Shown here: positions 1-6,488 of the stretch, one piece after another
How positions within the stretch are numbered: position 1 is the stretch's first letter
Layout: every line of letters starts with the position of its first letter
Source: CBDUXT01 sp965371245
Lineage (GTDB): Bacteria > Planctomycetota > Phycisphaerae > UBA1845
NCBI GenBank assembly: GCA_965371245.1
Contig: CBDUXT010000126.1
Span: forward strand, 1 to 13,581
DNA length: 13,581 nucleotides
Direction: 5' to 3'
Program-made: the position numbers and the translations under genes
The notes under the pieces: model-generated
The model's database searches: none
What the model saw: the letters and a program-made list of their open reading frames with translations, nothing else
Told to the model about the DNA's origin: nothing

Positions 1-142
1 TGCTCACGCGGTCAGAAGAGACGATTAGAATCGGCGCGCGAGTCGGTCGGCACGCTAGTACTCCGACACACGTGATTTGATGGGGCAACCGGGCTTTCTT
101 TGCCGATTTGGAGTATGGATTCGATAGGCAAGGAGGCCGACG

Positions 143-451
143 ATGAAAAAGTATGTGGTGACGCTGACCGAGGAAGAGCGTGCTGGTCTGCATGGTCTGA
201 TCTCGGCGGGCAAGGCGGCGGCAAGGAAGCTGGTGCATGCCCGAGTTCTGCTCAAAGCCGATGCGAGCCCGGAAGGAGCGGGCTGGGATGATGGATCGAT
301 CAGCGAGGCGTTGGAAGTCGGGACGGCAACGACCGAGCGGATTCGCAAGCAGTTTGTGGAGGAGGGGCTGGAGGCGGCGCTGGCGGCGGCCGCGCTGGCG
401 TGCTGTGGCGCGCCGAAGTGGATCGCTGGTGATGAGTGTGTTTCGAACTAG
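143..451 (+). pseudogene. IS630-family transposase, 5' fragment (broken)
   Basis: The first ~78 residues match the N-terminal helix-turn-helix region typical of IS630-type transposases: a start MKKYVVTLTEEERAGLH, then KLVHARVLLKADASPEG and a helix ending FVEEGLEAAL. This part would bind the terminal inverted repeats. An AAGGAGG ribosome binding site (129-135) precedes the ATG, so the original start is kept. After about position 385 the frame leaves the family pattern: arginine-rich text expected after EEGLEAAL appears in the +1 frame (RRPRWRAVARRSG), and this frame stops at 451. The catalytic DDE region, about two thirds of the protein, is absent. I see a frameshift followed by truncation, so it should be inactive. 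I could not find the matching terminal repeats. Confidence 0.8.
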
Positions 452-459
452 GGAAGCAA

Positions 460-490
460 TTGCGGTGCTGAGATCACAAACGAGTATAAT
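460..490 (+). promoter_or_regulatory. Possible sigma70-type promoter for the 621-1487 gene
   Basis: A perfect TATAAT hexamer lies at 485-490. The best -35 candidate is TTGCGG at 460-465, giving a long 19-nt spacer, so it would be a weak or activated promoter. Transcription from about 497 would leave a leader of ~125 nt before the ATG at 621. The leader holds a small hairpin (TTGAG-ggga-CTCAA) and no other gene. The promoter sits right after the transposase fragment, so it may have formed at the junction. Confidence 0.4.
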
Positions 491-620
491 CTAGCAGGTG
501 CCGCGCATTTTGAGGGGACTCAAGAACGATCAAGTGGGCGCGGTCGTGCGGCCTTTATTCCAGCGTAAGCCCGTAGGCCGGCATCCGCCGCTCGCAGCAT
601 AGTGGAGGTCGAATAATCGA

Positions 621-1487
621 ATGGCCGCTGAGACTCCATCCTCGTCAGAAGCTGACATCATCCTGGAGCTATACAACGAGTCCGCGGCGGAAGTCGGGCC
701 CGGCTTCGATCATCTGCGGCGGCAACTGTTGTTCAAATTGCGGCGAAACGACCAGAAACGCGTTATTGAAGTCAACGCCGCGCCGCGAATGCGGCCTGAA
801 ATCGCCCACCGGATCTTCACTCACAAAACCGGCGATCATCCCGACGAGTTCTGGGCCAAAGGCCTGGTGCTGGCCAATCTTGGGCGGAATCGCTTTGAGT
901 CGCTGTTCTGGCAAACCGGAATCGGGCGCGAAGAAATGAACGTGCATCATCGTGATGCACTCGCATTTGTGAATCTCGCGCGTCTGAACGACCACAAGCG
1001 CGGCTTGGCAAACGTCAACGCCATGGGCCTCGTACCCAAGGAGCACTGGCCGAACGAGGCGCTATTTGCTGATCATCAGAAAGTCGTAGAGGAGTTGCAG
1101 GCGATCATGTCTGAAGCCGAGGAACACTCTGAACTGGTCGCGACCGAACGGAACCAGTCCTCGTTCGGCGAGCACGATCTCGGCTTTGCGGTCGGGTTTC
1201 AGTTGACGGCGACCGAAGGGGCTGACGGATGCAAGATCACCAAGCTCGAACTACATTCAACCCTGGCCAAAGCGTGTCTAAGCCGCGACCTGCGAATCTA
1301 TTCTAAGGGCCTAGCCCACCTGATCGTATACGCCGTGCATGCGATCGATCCTGAAAGGCGAGCGTTTACCAAGATCGGGCTGCTGATTCCAGTAGGCGAG
1401 ATCGAGCCAGTCACCAGTTTCGCGCGACCGCTGTGGCGGCACATAGGCGTTCCGGATCCAATTCGGCTGACTGCGCTAAAACGGTGA
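621..1487 (+). CDS. Unrecognised 288-aa protein
   Basis: I do not recognise the family. The 288-aa product looks like a real soluble protein: mixed charge, no signal peptide, no membrane segment, no repeats, and long coherent stretches such as WAKGLVLANLGRNRFESLFW and REEMNVHHRDALAFVNLARL. The second half looks alpha/beta (residues ~175-285), with HDLGFAVGFQLTATEG and GLLIPVGEIEP. No P-loop, no obvious nuclease motif and no zinc knuckle is visible; the MNVHHRD segment (near residues 107-113) contains the only notable His-His-Asp cluster. A GGAGG motif (603-607) precedes the ATG by ~13 nt, rather far, so the start is likely but not certain. It stands alone on this strand beside a transposase fragment in a defence-type neighbourhood. 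Confidence 0.7.
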   Translation: MAAETPSSSEADIILELYNESAAEVGPGFDHLRRQLLFKLRRNDQKRVIEVNAAPRMRPEIAHRIFTHKTGDHPDEFWAKGLVLANLGRNRFESLFWQTGIGREEMNVHHRDALAFVNLARLNDHKRGLANVNAMGLVPKEHWPNEALFADHQKVVEELQAIMSEAEEHSELVATERNQSSFGEHDLGFAVGFQLTATEGADGCKITKLELHSTLAKACLSRDLRIYSKGLAHLIVYAVHAIDPERRAFTKIGLLIPVGEIEPVTSFARPLWRHIGVPDPIRLTALKR

Positions 1488-1854
1488 CGCCTGCTTACAA
1501 GCGCATCCGTCGCCCGCAGATAGCACCTTCGACCGCCGTGATCTGGCGTGTTATCCGCGGGGACATCCTTGACTTTCGTGCGCGAGTTCTCACCACCTGG
1601 GCCGCACGACGGCCGAGCCAAGGAGGAAATCTGGGCGTAAGGTACCTTAACTCGGCCGAACAGGAATTGTCTGGTGCCGTGGTCCAAGATCGTGTTCGCC
1701 CGCTATTCGATTCCGGCAGTCGCGAAGCCGGGGCAAGCCATCGAGACCGTGGGTGTTTTTGCCCATGTCAATGGATGTTCACTTCCAGGCTAGTTCCTGG
1801 CAAAGGGGTGGCAATAGGTGTCTTTTCGTGTCATCGGATGTTACCTCGGATACG

Positions 1855-1883
1855 CGCAAACCACTGTATACACAGGGTTTGCG
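1855..1883 (+). repeat. Strong hairpin with one bulge
   Basis: Outer arms CGCAAACC (1855-1862) and GGTTTGCG (1876-1883) are perfectly complementary. Inside them, after a single bulged A, CTGT (1864-1867) pairs with ACAG (1872-1875) around a four-base ATAC loop. The result is a 12-bp stem with one bulge. There is no T-run on either side, so it is not a classical terminator. It lies in the middle of the gene-poor stretch and could be part of a structured RNA or a recombinase site. Confidence 0.5.
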
Positions 1884-2086
1884 TGGTTCTCGAAATCGAG
1901 TATGGAGCTTCGATCCCCCGCCCGTTCGTTATGTCCGGTTGCGATCCGAGCTGGGCAGCCGTCCGGATTCGGGCGGTCCTTGTGACGCGGCGTGACGGGC
2001 AGAATCCGATAGCCACCGCATCATAATCCCTGTCATCGGACGTTCGGTCATCGAAGGCCCTGCGACGGTGAAAACAGCGACGCCCA

Positions 2087-2118
2087 CTATTAGCGAAACG
2101 CCACGAAACCGCTAATAG
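2087..2118 (-). repeat. 9-bp inverted repeat downstream of the 387-aa gene
   Basis: CTATTAGCG (2087-2095) and CGCTAATAG (2110-2118) are perfect complements around a 14-nt loop. The element begins 44 bp beyond the stop of the minus-strand gene ending at 2162, a fitting place for a transcript end. On the minus strand the downstream bases include CTGTTTTC but no tight T-run, so a terminator role is only possible. Confidence 0.4.
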
Positions 2119-2161
2119 CCTGTCGGCCGACCTTCGCGGTTTGGTGGCCGCAATACAACCC

Positions 2162-3325
2162 TCACGCAAGCCCGGATTGCTGAAGCCGGCGCACCAGGCT
2201 GGGCTTGCTCGCGTGGCGGTCGCGGAGAGCCTGGAGCCGCTCGCTGAACTCGTCTGGGCGATTCGCATGGGCGGCCGCGTCTCGCAAGTCCACGAGCAAT
2301 TCGACAGCGCGGTCGTATCCCTTCGGCGAACGTTTCGCGATCCACGCCGAGACCTGCTTCCAGACCGCGGGCGTGCGCGACGCTACATCTTCCAGGTGCT
2401 TCTTTCTTGCTTTGGCATCCGCGCGGGCCTGACGCTCGCGTTCCTTCTCGGCATGTTCGGCGAGACGTTGTTGCTTCCCATCGAGTCGCTGTTGCCAGGC
2501 TTCGGAGATCTCGGCGACTGTCCTGCACGCTGTCGTGGCTTCGTCGTTGGGCGTCGTGCCGTGACCTTGTGCCGTCTCGTTGAAACTCCGCATCAGGCCT
2601 CGACGTGGATTCGGTTCGTCTCCCTGAGCGATTCTCAGCAGCAGCTCGTCTTTCTTGGCGATGGGGAGCGAACGAACCCACTTTTTCAATGCGCCAGCGG
2701 GCGGATCGTTGGCCGCGCGCGGGCCGCTTCGTGCGGCGGCAACATTGACAAGCGCGGTGTCGATGTTCAAGAAGTCCACGAACGCCCCAAGCGGCGCGGA
2801 CAGGTCTTTCAAACCGGCAGGGACCGGCGGCTCTGTGGCGTTGTCGGATAGACTTTCCGTCTCGATCGCACTGAGCCAGGCCAGATAGAGACACCGCCAG
2901 TCGCCGTCAAGAAGATCGCTGCGGAGCGGTGTCAAAGATGCCATCCATCCCGAACCGTCGTCCCAATCCTCCCATTCGCCCGGCTCGTCGTCGCGGTCGA
3001 ACTCAAGTAGGACGTAGTCCTTCTTCTTCCGCAGCGAAACGCCGTCTCGATGGCAGTATTCCTTGGCAAGCGCAGCGTCAAACGACGCGAGCGGCAGGCG
3101 AAGCATGAACCTGCGATAGCCCCAGTTTGTTACGTAGACAAATGCGTCGAAGCACCGCTCCATCAGCTTGATCGGGTTGCCGCGGAAGTCGCCCCAGTGG
3201 TAGACGTTGACAAAACTCGTCGTCGTAATCTGAGCGCGTGTGGAAAGCCCGCGGAGCCAGCGCATGTCATCCTCGGACAGCGGCTGGTCAATGGCTTGAA
3301 ACCCGTAATACTGGTACTCGCTCAC
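2162..3325 (-). CDS. Conserved uncharacterised 387-aa protein (partner of CcbP-like protein)
   Basis: The N-terminal ~170 residues match a conserved family I know from actinobacteria and cyanobacteria only as hypothetical: the start MSEYQYYGFQAIDQPLSEDD, then RAQITTTSFVNVYHWGDFRG, LMERCFDAFVYVTNWGYRRFMLRLP and LYLAWLSAIE. In other genomes such genes occur next to SWIM zinc-finger proteins; none is seen here. The C-terminal third is charged and helical: residues ~285-315 are rich in E/K/R/A (HAEKERERQARADAKARKK), a likely coiled coil, followed by a segment ending in LVRRLQQSGLA. The middle is Pro/Ala-rich. The start codon is GTG. The gene begins 12 nt after the stop of the CcbP-like gene, so the two form one operon. 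Function unknown; no catalytic motif is visible. Confidence 0.85.
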   Translation of the reverse strand: MSEYQYYGFQAIDQPLSEDDMRWLRGLSTRAQITTTSFVNVYHWGDFRGNPIKLMERCFDAFVYVTNWGYRRFMLRLPLASFDAALAKEYCHRDGVSLRKKKDYVLLEFDRDDEPGEWEDWDDGSGWMASLTPLRSDLLDGDWRCLYLAWLSAIETESLSDNATEPPVPAGLKDLSAPLGAFVDFLNIDTALVNVAAARSGPRAANDPPAGALKKWVRSLPIAKKDELLLRIAQGDEPNPRRGLMRSFNETAQGHGTTPNDEATTACRTVAEISEAWQQRLDGKQQRLAEHAEKERERQARADAKARKKHLEDVASRTPAVWKQVSAWIAKRSPKGYDRAVELLVDLRDAAAHANRPDEFSERLQALRDRHASKPSLVRRLQQSGLA

Positions 3326-3337
3326 GATTCGTCTCTC

Positions 3338-3682
3338 TCACCCGCAGGAAGCCCAGCGACGGTAGGCCTCGATCCACTCCGCGCCCGATGGTGGTGGCGA
3401 CGGCAGTGGTAGATCGCAAATCGGAATCCGCTGTTGCTGCCTGCCACGGGCACAGACGGCGACGATCTCCTCCCGTTCCGTCAGCTCGACACCGGTCACT
3501 TTGACATCCACCCCTAGAACCACAGTGGCAAACGGAACGTCCAGGTGATCCTCGATCATCGTGTACAGACCCACGACCGCTTCCGACTCGTCGTGGCAAT
3601 CGACGGTTGCATCCTCAACAAGGGCGGCCAGCCGGCCCTTGCTCAACGAGGATCGCCTCGCTCTCCTCAGCCTATCAGCCAT
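3338..3682 (-). CDS. CcbP-like calcium-binding family protein
   Basis: This 114-aa acidic protein resembles the cyanobacterial calcium-binding protein CcbP family (Calci_bind_CcbP). Family-like segments are EDATVDCHDESEAVVGLYTMIEDHLDVPFATVVLG (residues ~23-57 in part), a second strand pair VKVTGVELTEREEIVAVC, the IPICDLPLPSPPPSGAEW stretch, and the C-terminal WIEAYRRWA helix. Acidic residues around 28-34 and 44-48 are candidate Ca2+ ligands. CcbP is known to bind Ca2+ in cyanobacteria; whether this member does is inferred. An AGGGAG ribosome binding site lies 7 nt before the ATG at 3682. It is the first gene of a two-gene minus-strand operon. Confidence 0.75.
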   Translation of the reverse strand: MADRLRRARRSSLSKGRLAALVEDATVDCHDESEAVVGLYTMIEDHLDVPFATVVLGVDVKVTGVELTEREEIVAVCARGRQQQRIPICDLPLPSPPPSGAEWIEAYRRWASCG

Positions 3683-3972
3683 TCGCGTTCTCCCTGCCCG
3701 CTCTTGCGAGCCCCCCCTTGACCATACACGTCACTCGGGCGCTTGCCCAGACTCAACCCGGTACCCGGGCGGCCGCTGGACGAAGCACATCTACTCGGCG
3801 AACACACACGACACGCTCCGGCGCCACCGTAGCGGCCCACAGACGCCAGCCCGGATCGAGTTTGAAAGCCCGCTTGTCATTTCGCGCGAGCTTTGAAACA
3901 AAACGGCCGTTAGCTTTCAAAGCTCGGCCCAGGCATCACGGAACTCCGGAGGGAGGAGAGAGGCTTGGCCCC
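3683..3972. other. Non-coding spacer between AbiE toxin and CcbP-like gene
   Basis: The spacer of 290 bp holds no supported gene. It must contain the promoter of the minus-strand CcbP operon, but I see no good -35/-10 pair. Near its toxin-side end lies the large interrupted palindrome centred at 3906/3907, with a related half-site at 3857-3869. Confidence 0.5.
3887..3926. repeat. 40-bp interrupted palindrome
   Basis: CGAGCTTTGAAA (3887-3898) and TTTCAAAGCTCG (3915-3926) are perfect 12-bp inverted arms. Between them AACGGCCGTT (3902-3911) is itself a perfect palindrome with exactly the same centre (3906/3907); only the 3-nt segments on each side fail to pair, so 34 of 40 positions are symmetric. 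A near copy of one arm, CGAGTTTGAAAGC, lies upstream at 3857-3869. No T-run follows on either strand, so a dimeric-protein binding site or a recombination site is more likely than a terminator. It lies 46 bp beyond the AbiEii stop. Confidence 0.6.
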
Positions 3973-5004
3973 TCACGCGTTCACCGACGCTTCGATTTCC
4001 TTCAACCCTTCGATCACGGAATCAAACTCGGGGACCTCACCGAACATCATCTCGGTGGCCATCTCGTTGTAGTCATCGCGAAGCTGTCGGAGTAAGTGAT
4101 CCGGCGGCGTTAATCTGAGCGATCCCGGTTTCGCAAGATCGTATTTGGCCCAAGCGCGAGGAAAGAACAGCGATGTGTGTTCGACGACTTCGGCAAGCAG
4201 GTCTGTGTTGGCGAGGGCCTTCCGTCCCAGATCATGCTGCGCGAGGCGGAAAAGATCGTAGTAGTGACGGGCCATGCGTGGGCCAAGCCGCTTGTTCTTG
4301 GGGTGATGGTGCAACCTGTGCAGGATGGTCGCCTTGTCCCAGAACGTCCTCTCAGCTGAAACAACGAGAGTTAGATCAGTATCGGGTTCATCAAATTGGT
4401 CTGGGAACGGGTCGACCGCATACGGACGGATCGTCCCTTTCACAGACGGCCAGGGATTTCCGCGGGCCCCGAGCTCCAAGCGGACCACGGCACGCAAGTA
4501 CTTGGGAGTCTGTTCGATCGTCGGGTATCGAAAGAGGATCGTCTGATCATCAGGACCATTCTCTGCAAGGGTGGTTTCCCAAGTAGTCGAGTTGGCTGCA
4601 ATACCCAGAGTCTCAGCGCATGCATGGTCAAGAGCGGGCCTTAACTCATCCCGAACGAAGTCGCGGGCGCTGGCCTGTATTTCCTCTACGAGTCGCTGGC
4701 GAGCCTTGTTGGAGAGATCTGGTGTCGCCGGGTCGTTTGCACCGGTGAATCCGAGGGCGGTGCGATCAATGACAAGATCGACGTCCTCCGACATCCGATC
4801 GATTACGCCAAACACCTTGGAGAGCGACGTCCCACCCTTGAAGTGGATCTGTGCTGGTAGCTGCGTGAGCGTGTAGATGCGGCGAAGCACCCAGCAGACC
4901 CAGAAGTCCTTCTCGATGATGCCAGCGGTGACGCCGCGCGACTCGGCTGCGGCGCGGAAGAGATCGGAACGATCCTGTGGCTCCAAACGGGCAACTTGAT
5001 CCAT
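3973..5004 (-). CDS. AbiEii-type nucleotidyltransferase toxin
   Basis: This 343-aa protein is the toxin of a type IV AbiE system (nucleotidyl transferase AbiEii/AbiGii family). Visible motifs are EKDFWVCWVL (31-40), HFKGGTSLSK with SEDVDLVID (GGTS at 57-60, D74 and D76 as metal ligands of the polymerase-beta fold), SAERTFWDKATILHR (216-230) and RHYYDLFRL (246-254). Known relatives bind a nucleotide, and the MenT relatives add nucleotides to tRNA, arresting growth during phage infection; which substrate this one uses is unknown. The ATG at 5004 is chosen because it follows the antitoxin stop by 7 nt; the frame stays open further upstream but only inside the antitoxin gene. All expected core residues are present, so it looks intact. 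Confidence 0.9.
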   Translation of the reverse strand: MDQVARLEPQDRSDLFRAAAESRGVTAGIIEKDFWVCWVLRRIYTLTQLPAQIHFKGGTSLSKVFGVIDRMSEDVDLVIDRTALGFTGANDPATPDLSNKARQRLVEEIQASARDFVRDELRPALDHACAETLGIAANSTTWETTLAENGPDDQTILFRYPTIEQTPKYLRAVVRLELGARGNPWPSVKGTIRPYAVDPFPDQFDEPDTDLTLVVSAERTFWDKATILHRLHHHPKNKRLGPRMARHYYDLFRLAQHDLGRKALANTDLLAEVVEHTSLFFPRAWAKYDLAKPGSLRLTPPDHLLRQLRDDYNEMATEMMFGEVPEFDSVIEGLKEIEASVNA

Positions 5005-5011
5005 TAGCGTA

Positions 5012-5620
5012 TCATGCCTCGGAGTTGGCGATCCGTCGTGCGGCATCAGCCACCCACGCATCGGCGTAGCGCGCTTTGCGCAGGAGATGCTTCCGCTGGG
5101 TAGGGCTAAGTCTGCGCCGGAACGCCTCGATCGCTTTGTCGTCAAGCGATGGTTTTCCAACAGCAATGATCGCTTGGATCACAAGACCGGTCGCATCATC
5201 CTTGTCGGGGAGTTGCTTGGCAGCAACGTGTTTCAGTCGGATCGTCTGGTTGCCAACGCGGACCGATCGGCTTCGACCGTCGGTGAGATACACTGGCTTG
5301 GCTGGTACCTGGGTTGATAGGCCGAGACGATTGGCGATTGCGGCCGGCGACAAAGCAACGCGACTACCAGTCCGTCGCCCGATGGCTTGAGCCACTACGT
5401 CCGGGTCCGGCGGAACGGCGATGCCGAGGCGCTTGTTGGTTCGAGGCACGTGGTACAGTCCATGGCCGATCCGCTGAAGGGCGTCTTGTCGAACCAAACG
5501 TGAAAGCGCCTGGTCCACGGCATCCCGCCCGGCGAGATCCAGAAAGTCCTTGGGGGTGACTACCACCCCTGCCCCCTTGCGGCGAACACGTGCGAGAATT
5601 CTAGCTTTGGTCGTATCCAT
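5012..5620 (-). CDS. AbiEi-like antitoxin (DUF6088 family)
   Basis: This 202-aa protein is the cognate antitoxin and likely autorepressor of the adjacent AbiEii toxin. Residues ~1-65 form a winged helix-turn-helix: MDTTKARILARVRRKG, then DFLDLAGRDAVDQALSRLVR and LQRIGHGLYHVP. The rest follows the DUF6088/AbiEi C-terminal layout (ALSPAAIANRLGLSTQVPAK, YLTDGRSRSVRVGNQTIRLKH). The ATG at 5620 is preferred over an in-frame ATG 12 codons upstream, because AGGTG at 5627-5631 sits correctly before it and the upstream start would lie inside the promoter's inverted repeat. The order antitoxin then toxin and the 7-nt gap are typical of AbiE. In the family the antitoxin does not bind the toxin directly but represses the operon by binding inverted repeats. 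Confidence 0.88.
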   Translation of the reverse strand: MDTTKARILARVRRKGAGVVVTPKDFLDLAGRDAVDQALSRLVRQDALQRIGHGLYHVPRTNKRLGIAVPPDPDVVAQAIGRRTGSRVALSPAAIANRLGLSTQVPAKPVYLTDGRSRSVRVGNQTIRLKHVAAKQLPDKDDATGLVIQAIIAVGKPSLDDKAIEAFRRRLSPTQRKHLLRKARYADAWVADAARRIANSEA

Positions 5621-5633
5621 AAATGACACCTCG

Positions 5634-5672
5634 TCTGTCAGGAAAGTATAGCACAAATCTGACAGAAGTCAA
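5634..5672 (-). promoter_or_regulatory. AbiE promoter with inverted-repeat operator
   Basis: On the minus strand TTGACT (5667-5672) and TATACT (5645-5650) form a near-consensus sigma70 promoter with a 16-nt spacer. Perfect 8-bp inverted repeats TCTGTCAG (5634-5641) and CTGACAGA (5659-5666) flank the -10 box, 17 nt apart. A repressor bound here would cover the spacer and the transcription start. Transcription should begin near 5638, leaving a leader of ~18 nt. AbiEi antitoxins studied so far autorepress through inverted repeats, so this is the likely operator. Confidence 0.75.
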
Positions 5673-5798
5673 TCGCCAATTCTTGCCGTTTTCGGCACTC
5701 GATCAGTTAGAAGAAGGTGGTTATCGGCCGTTGCGCATTCGTCGCGTGCCCGTAGACCGGACTGGAGGCGGCTCGCACCGCCTGTGCTGAGCCCAGAG

Positions 5799-5827
5799 TG
5801 GACAAAATAGCATGCACTTAGTAGTAT
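5799..5827 (+). promoter_or_regulatory. Probable promoter of the AbiEi-primase/helicase operon
   Basis: TGGACA (5799-5804) and TAGTAT (5822-5827) are separated by exactly 17 nt, a fair sigma70 match (5/6 and 4/6). Transcription would begin near 5834. That excludes the GTG at 5832 as start codon if this promoter is the one used, and points to initiation downstream of the GGAGG at 5855-5859. Confidence 0.45.
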
Positions 5828-5831
5828 CTGC

Positions 5832-6488
5832 GTGCGTTTATGTCCACCAGCCTTGGAGGCATCTGCGATTGGCCTGACGTTCGAGAAAGCACGCGAGGTA
5901 TTCAAGAGCGGTGGAGGCACGCTTCGCACGCGTGAGATCCTGGCCGAGGGCATTCACCGGCGAACGCTCTATGCCATGCGGGACGCCGGCGAACTGATAC
6001 AACTCGCCAGGGGGCTGTATCGGCTGGCCGAGCTGCCGCCACTGAGCGAGCCCGACCTTGCCACCGTCGCCATGCGCATTCCGCAGGGTGTTGTCTGTCT
6101 GATCTCAGCGCTTGCCTACCACGAAATGACCACACAGATTCCACACGAGGTACACCTCGCACTTCCGCGTACGGCGCGCTATCCCAAGCTGGCGTATCCG
6201 CCGCTCAGAATCTTCCGATTCTCTCGCGAAGCGTTCGAGGCTGGAATCGAAACGCACATTATCGATGAGATTCCTGTTCGGGTATTCGGCCCGGAGAAGA
6301 CCTTGGCCGACTGCTTCAAGTACCGCAACAAGATCGGTCTGGATGTTGCTCTGGAAGCCCTGCGATTCTACTGCGGGACCAGTCCCAACGGTTGGCGCCG
6401 TGGATCCCGACTCCAGGCATTGCTCGAACATGCTCGCGCCTGTCGCGTCGAACGGGTAATGCGCCCCTACCTGGAGGCGACGCTATGA
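5832..6488 (+). CDS. AbiEi-type HTH regulator coupled to a TOTE primase-helicase
   Basis: The product (up to 218 aa) has the AbiEi_4 winged-HTH N-terminus (FEKAREVFKSGGGTLRTREI, then RTLYAMRDAGELIQLARGLYRL) and the full AbiEi C-terminal domain (VCLISALAYHEMTTQIPHEV, IPVRVFGPEKTLADCF, KYRNKIGLDVALEALR, VERVMRPYLEATL). Such proteins usually precede an AbiEii toxin and repress its operon. Here the next gene is instead a primase-helicase-nuclease, joined by an ATGA overlap (6485-6488), so translation is coupled. The inferred role is transcriptional control of that enzyme. The start is uncertain: GTG at 5832 lacks a ribosome binding site; TTG at 5853 is in frame; GGAGG at 5855-5859 points to an in-frame ATT at 5868, which would also fit the usual family N-terminus. 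Confidence 0.85.
   Translation: MRLCPPALEASAIGLTFEKAREVFKSGGGTLRTREILAEGIHRRTLYAMRDAGELIQLARGLYRLAELPPLSEPDLATVAMRIPQGVVCLISALAYHEMTTQIPHEVHLALPRTARYPKLAYPPLRIFRFSREAFEAGIETHIIDEIPVRVFGPEKTLADCFKYRNKIGLDVALEALRFYCGTSPNGWRRGSRLQALLEHARACRVERVMRPYLEATL

Larger units (their letters stand above)
1488..2161. other. Gene-poor stretch of about 670 bp
   Basis: I find no convincing gene here. The open frames on either strand have low-complexity, Arg/Ser-rich translations without ribosome binding sites and look like chance in GC-rich DNA. What the stretch does hold is secondary structure: a strong hairpin at 1855-1883 followed by a small CTCG-aaat-CGAG hairpin (1890-1901), a CCAGG/CCTGG hairpin near 1785-1800, and a 9-bp inverted repeat at 2087-2118. 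It may be decayed sequence, a recombination site, or a structured RNA; nothing decides among these. Confidence 0.5.

Noticed and set aside
1..142. Left end of the IS630-type element
   Set aside because: A terminal inverted repeat could not be defined because the other end of the element is missing from the window.
1884..1925. tRNA-like T-arm (GCTTCGATCCCC)
   Set aside because: The flanking five-base stem does not pair, and no acceptor stem, D-arm or anticodon arm can be drawn around it.
1433..2026. 197-codon plus-strand frame after the 288-aa gene
   Set aside because: It starts inside the upstream gene, has no ribosome binding site and gives a Cys/Arg-rich, family-less translation over hairpin-rich DNA.
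2112..2894. 260-codon minus-strand frame overlapping the 387-aa gene
   Set aside because: Its Arg/Ser-rich translation matches nothing, and the same DNA codes for the conserved 387-aa protein in another frame.
3887..3926. Rho-independent terminator for the AbiE toxin
   Set aside because: The stem is long, but no T-run follows on the minus strand, and the concentric symmetry fits a binding site better.
5005..5166. Upstream extension of the AbiEii toxin to an in-frame ATG at 5166
   Set aside because: The extension lies wholly within the antitoxin gene; its residues are not toxin-like, and the ATG at 5004 has the standard position after the antitoxin stop.
6392..6484. Upstream extension of the primase-helicase to an in-frame ATG at 6392
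   Set aside because: These 31 codons lie within the AbiEi gene and read unlike the family; the ATG at 6485 has GGAGG in place and an ATGA overlap.
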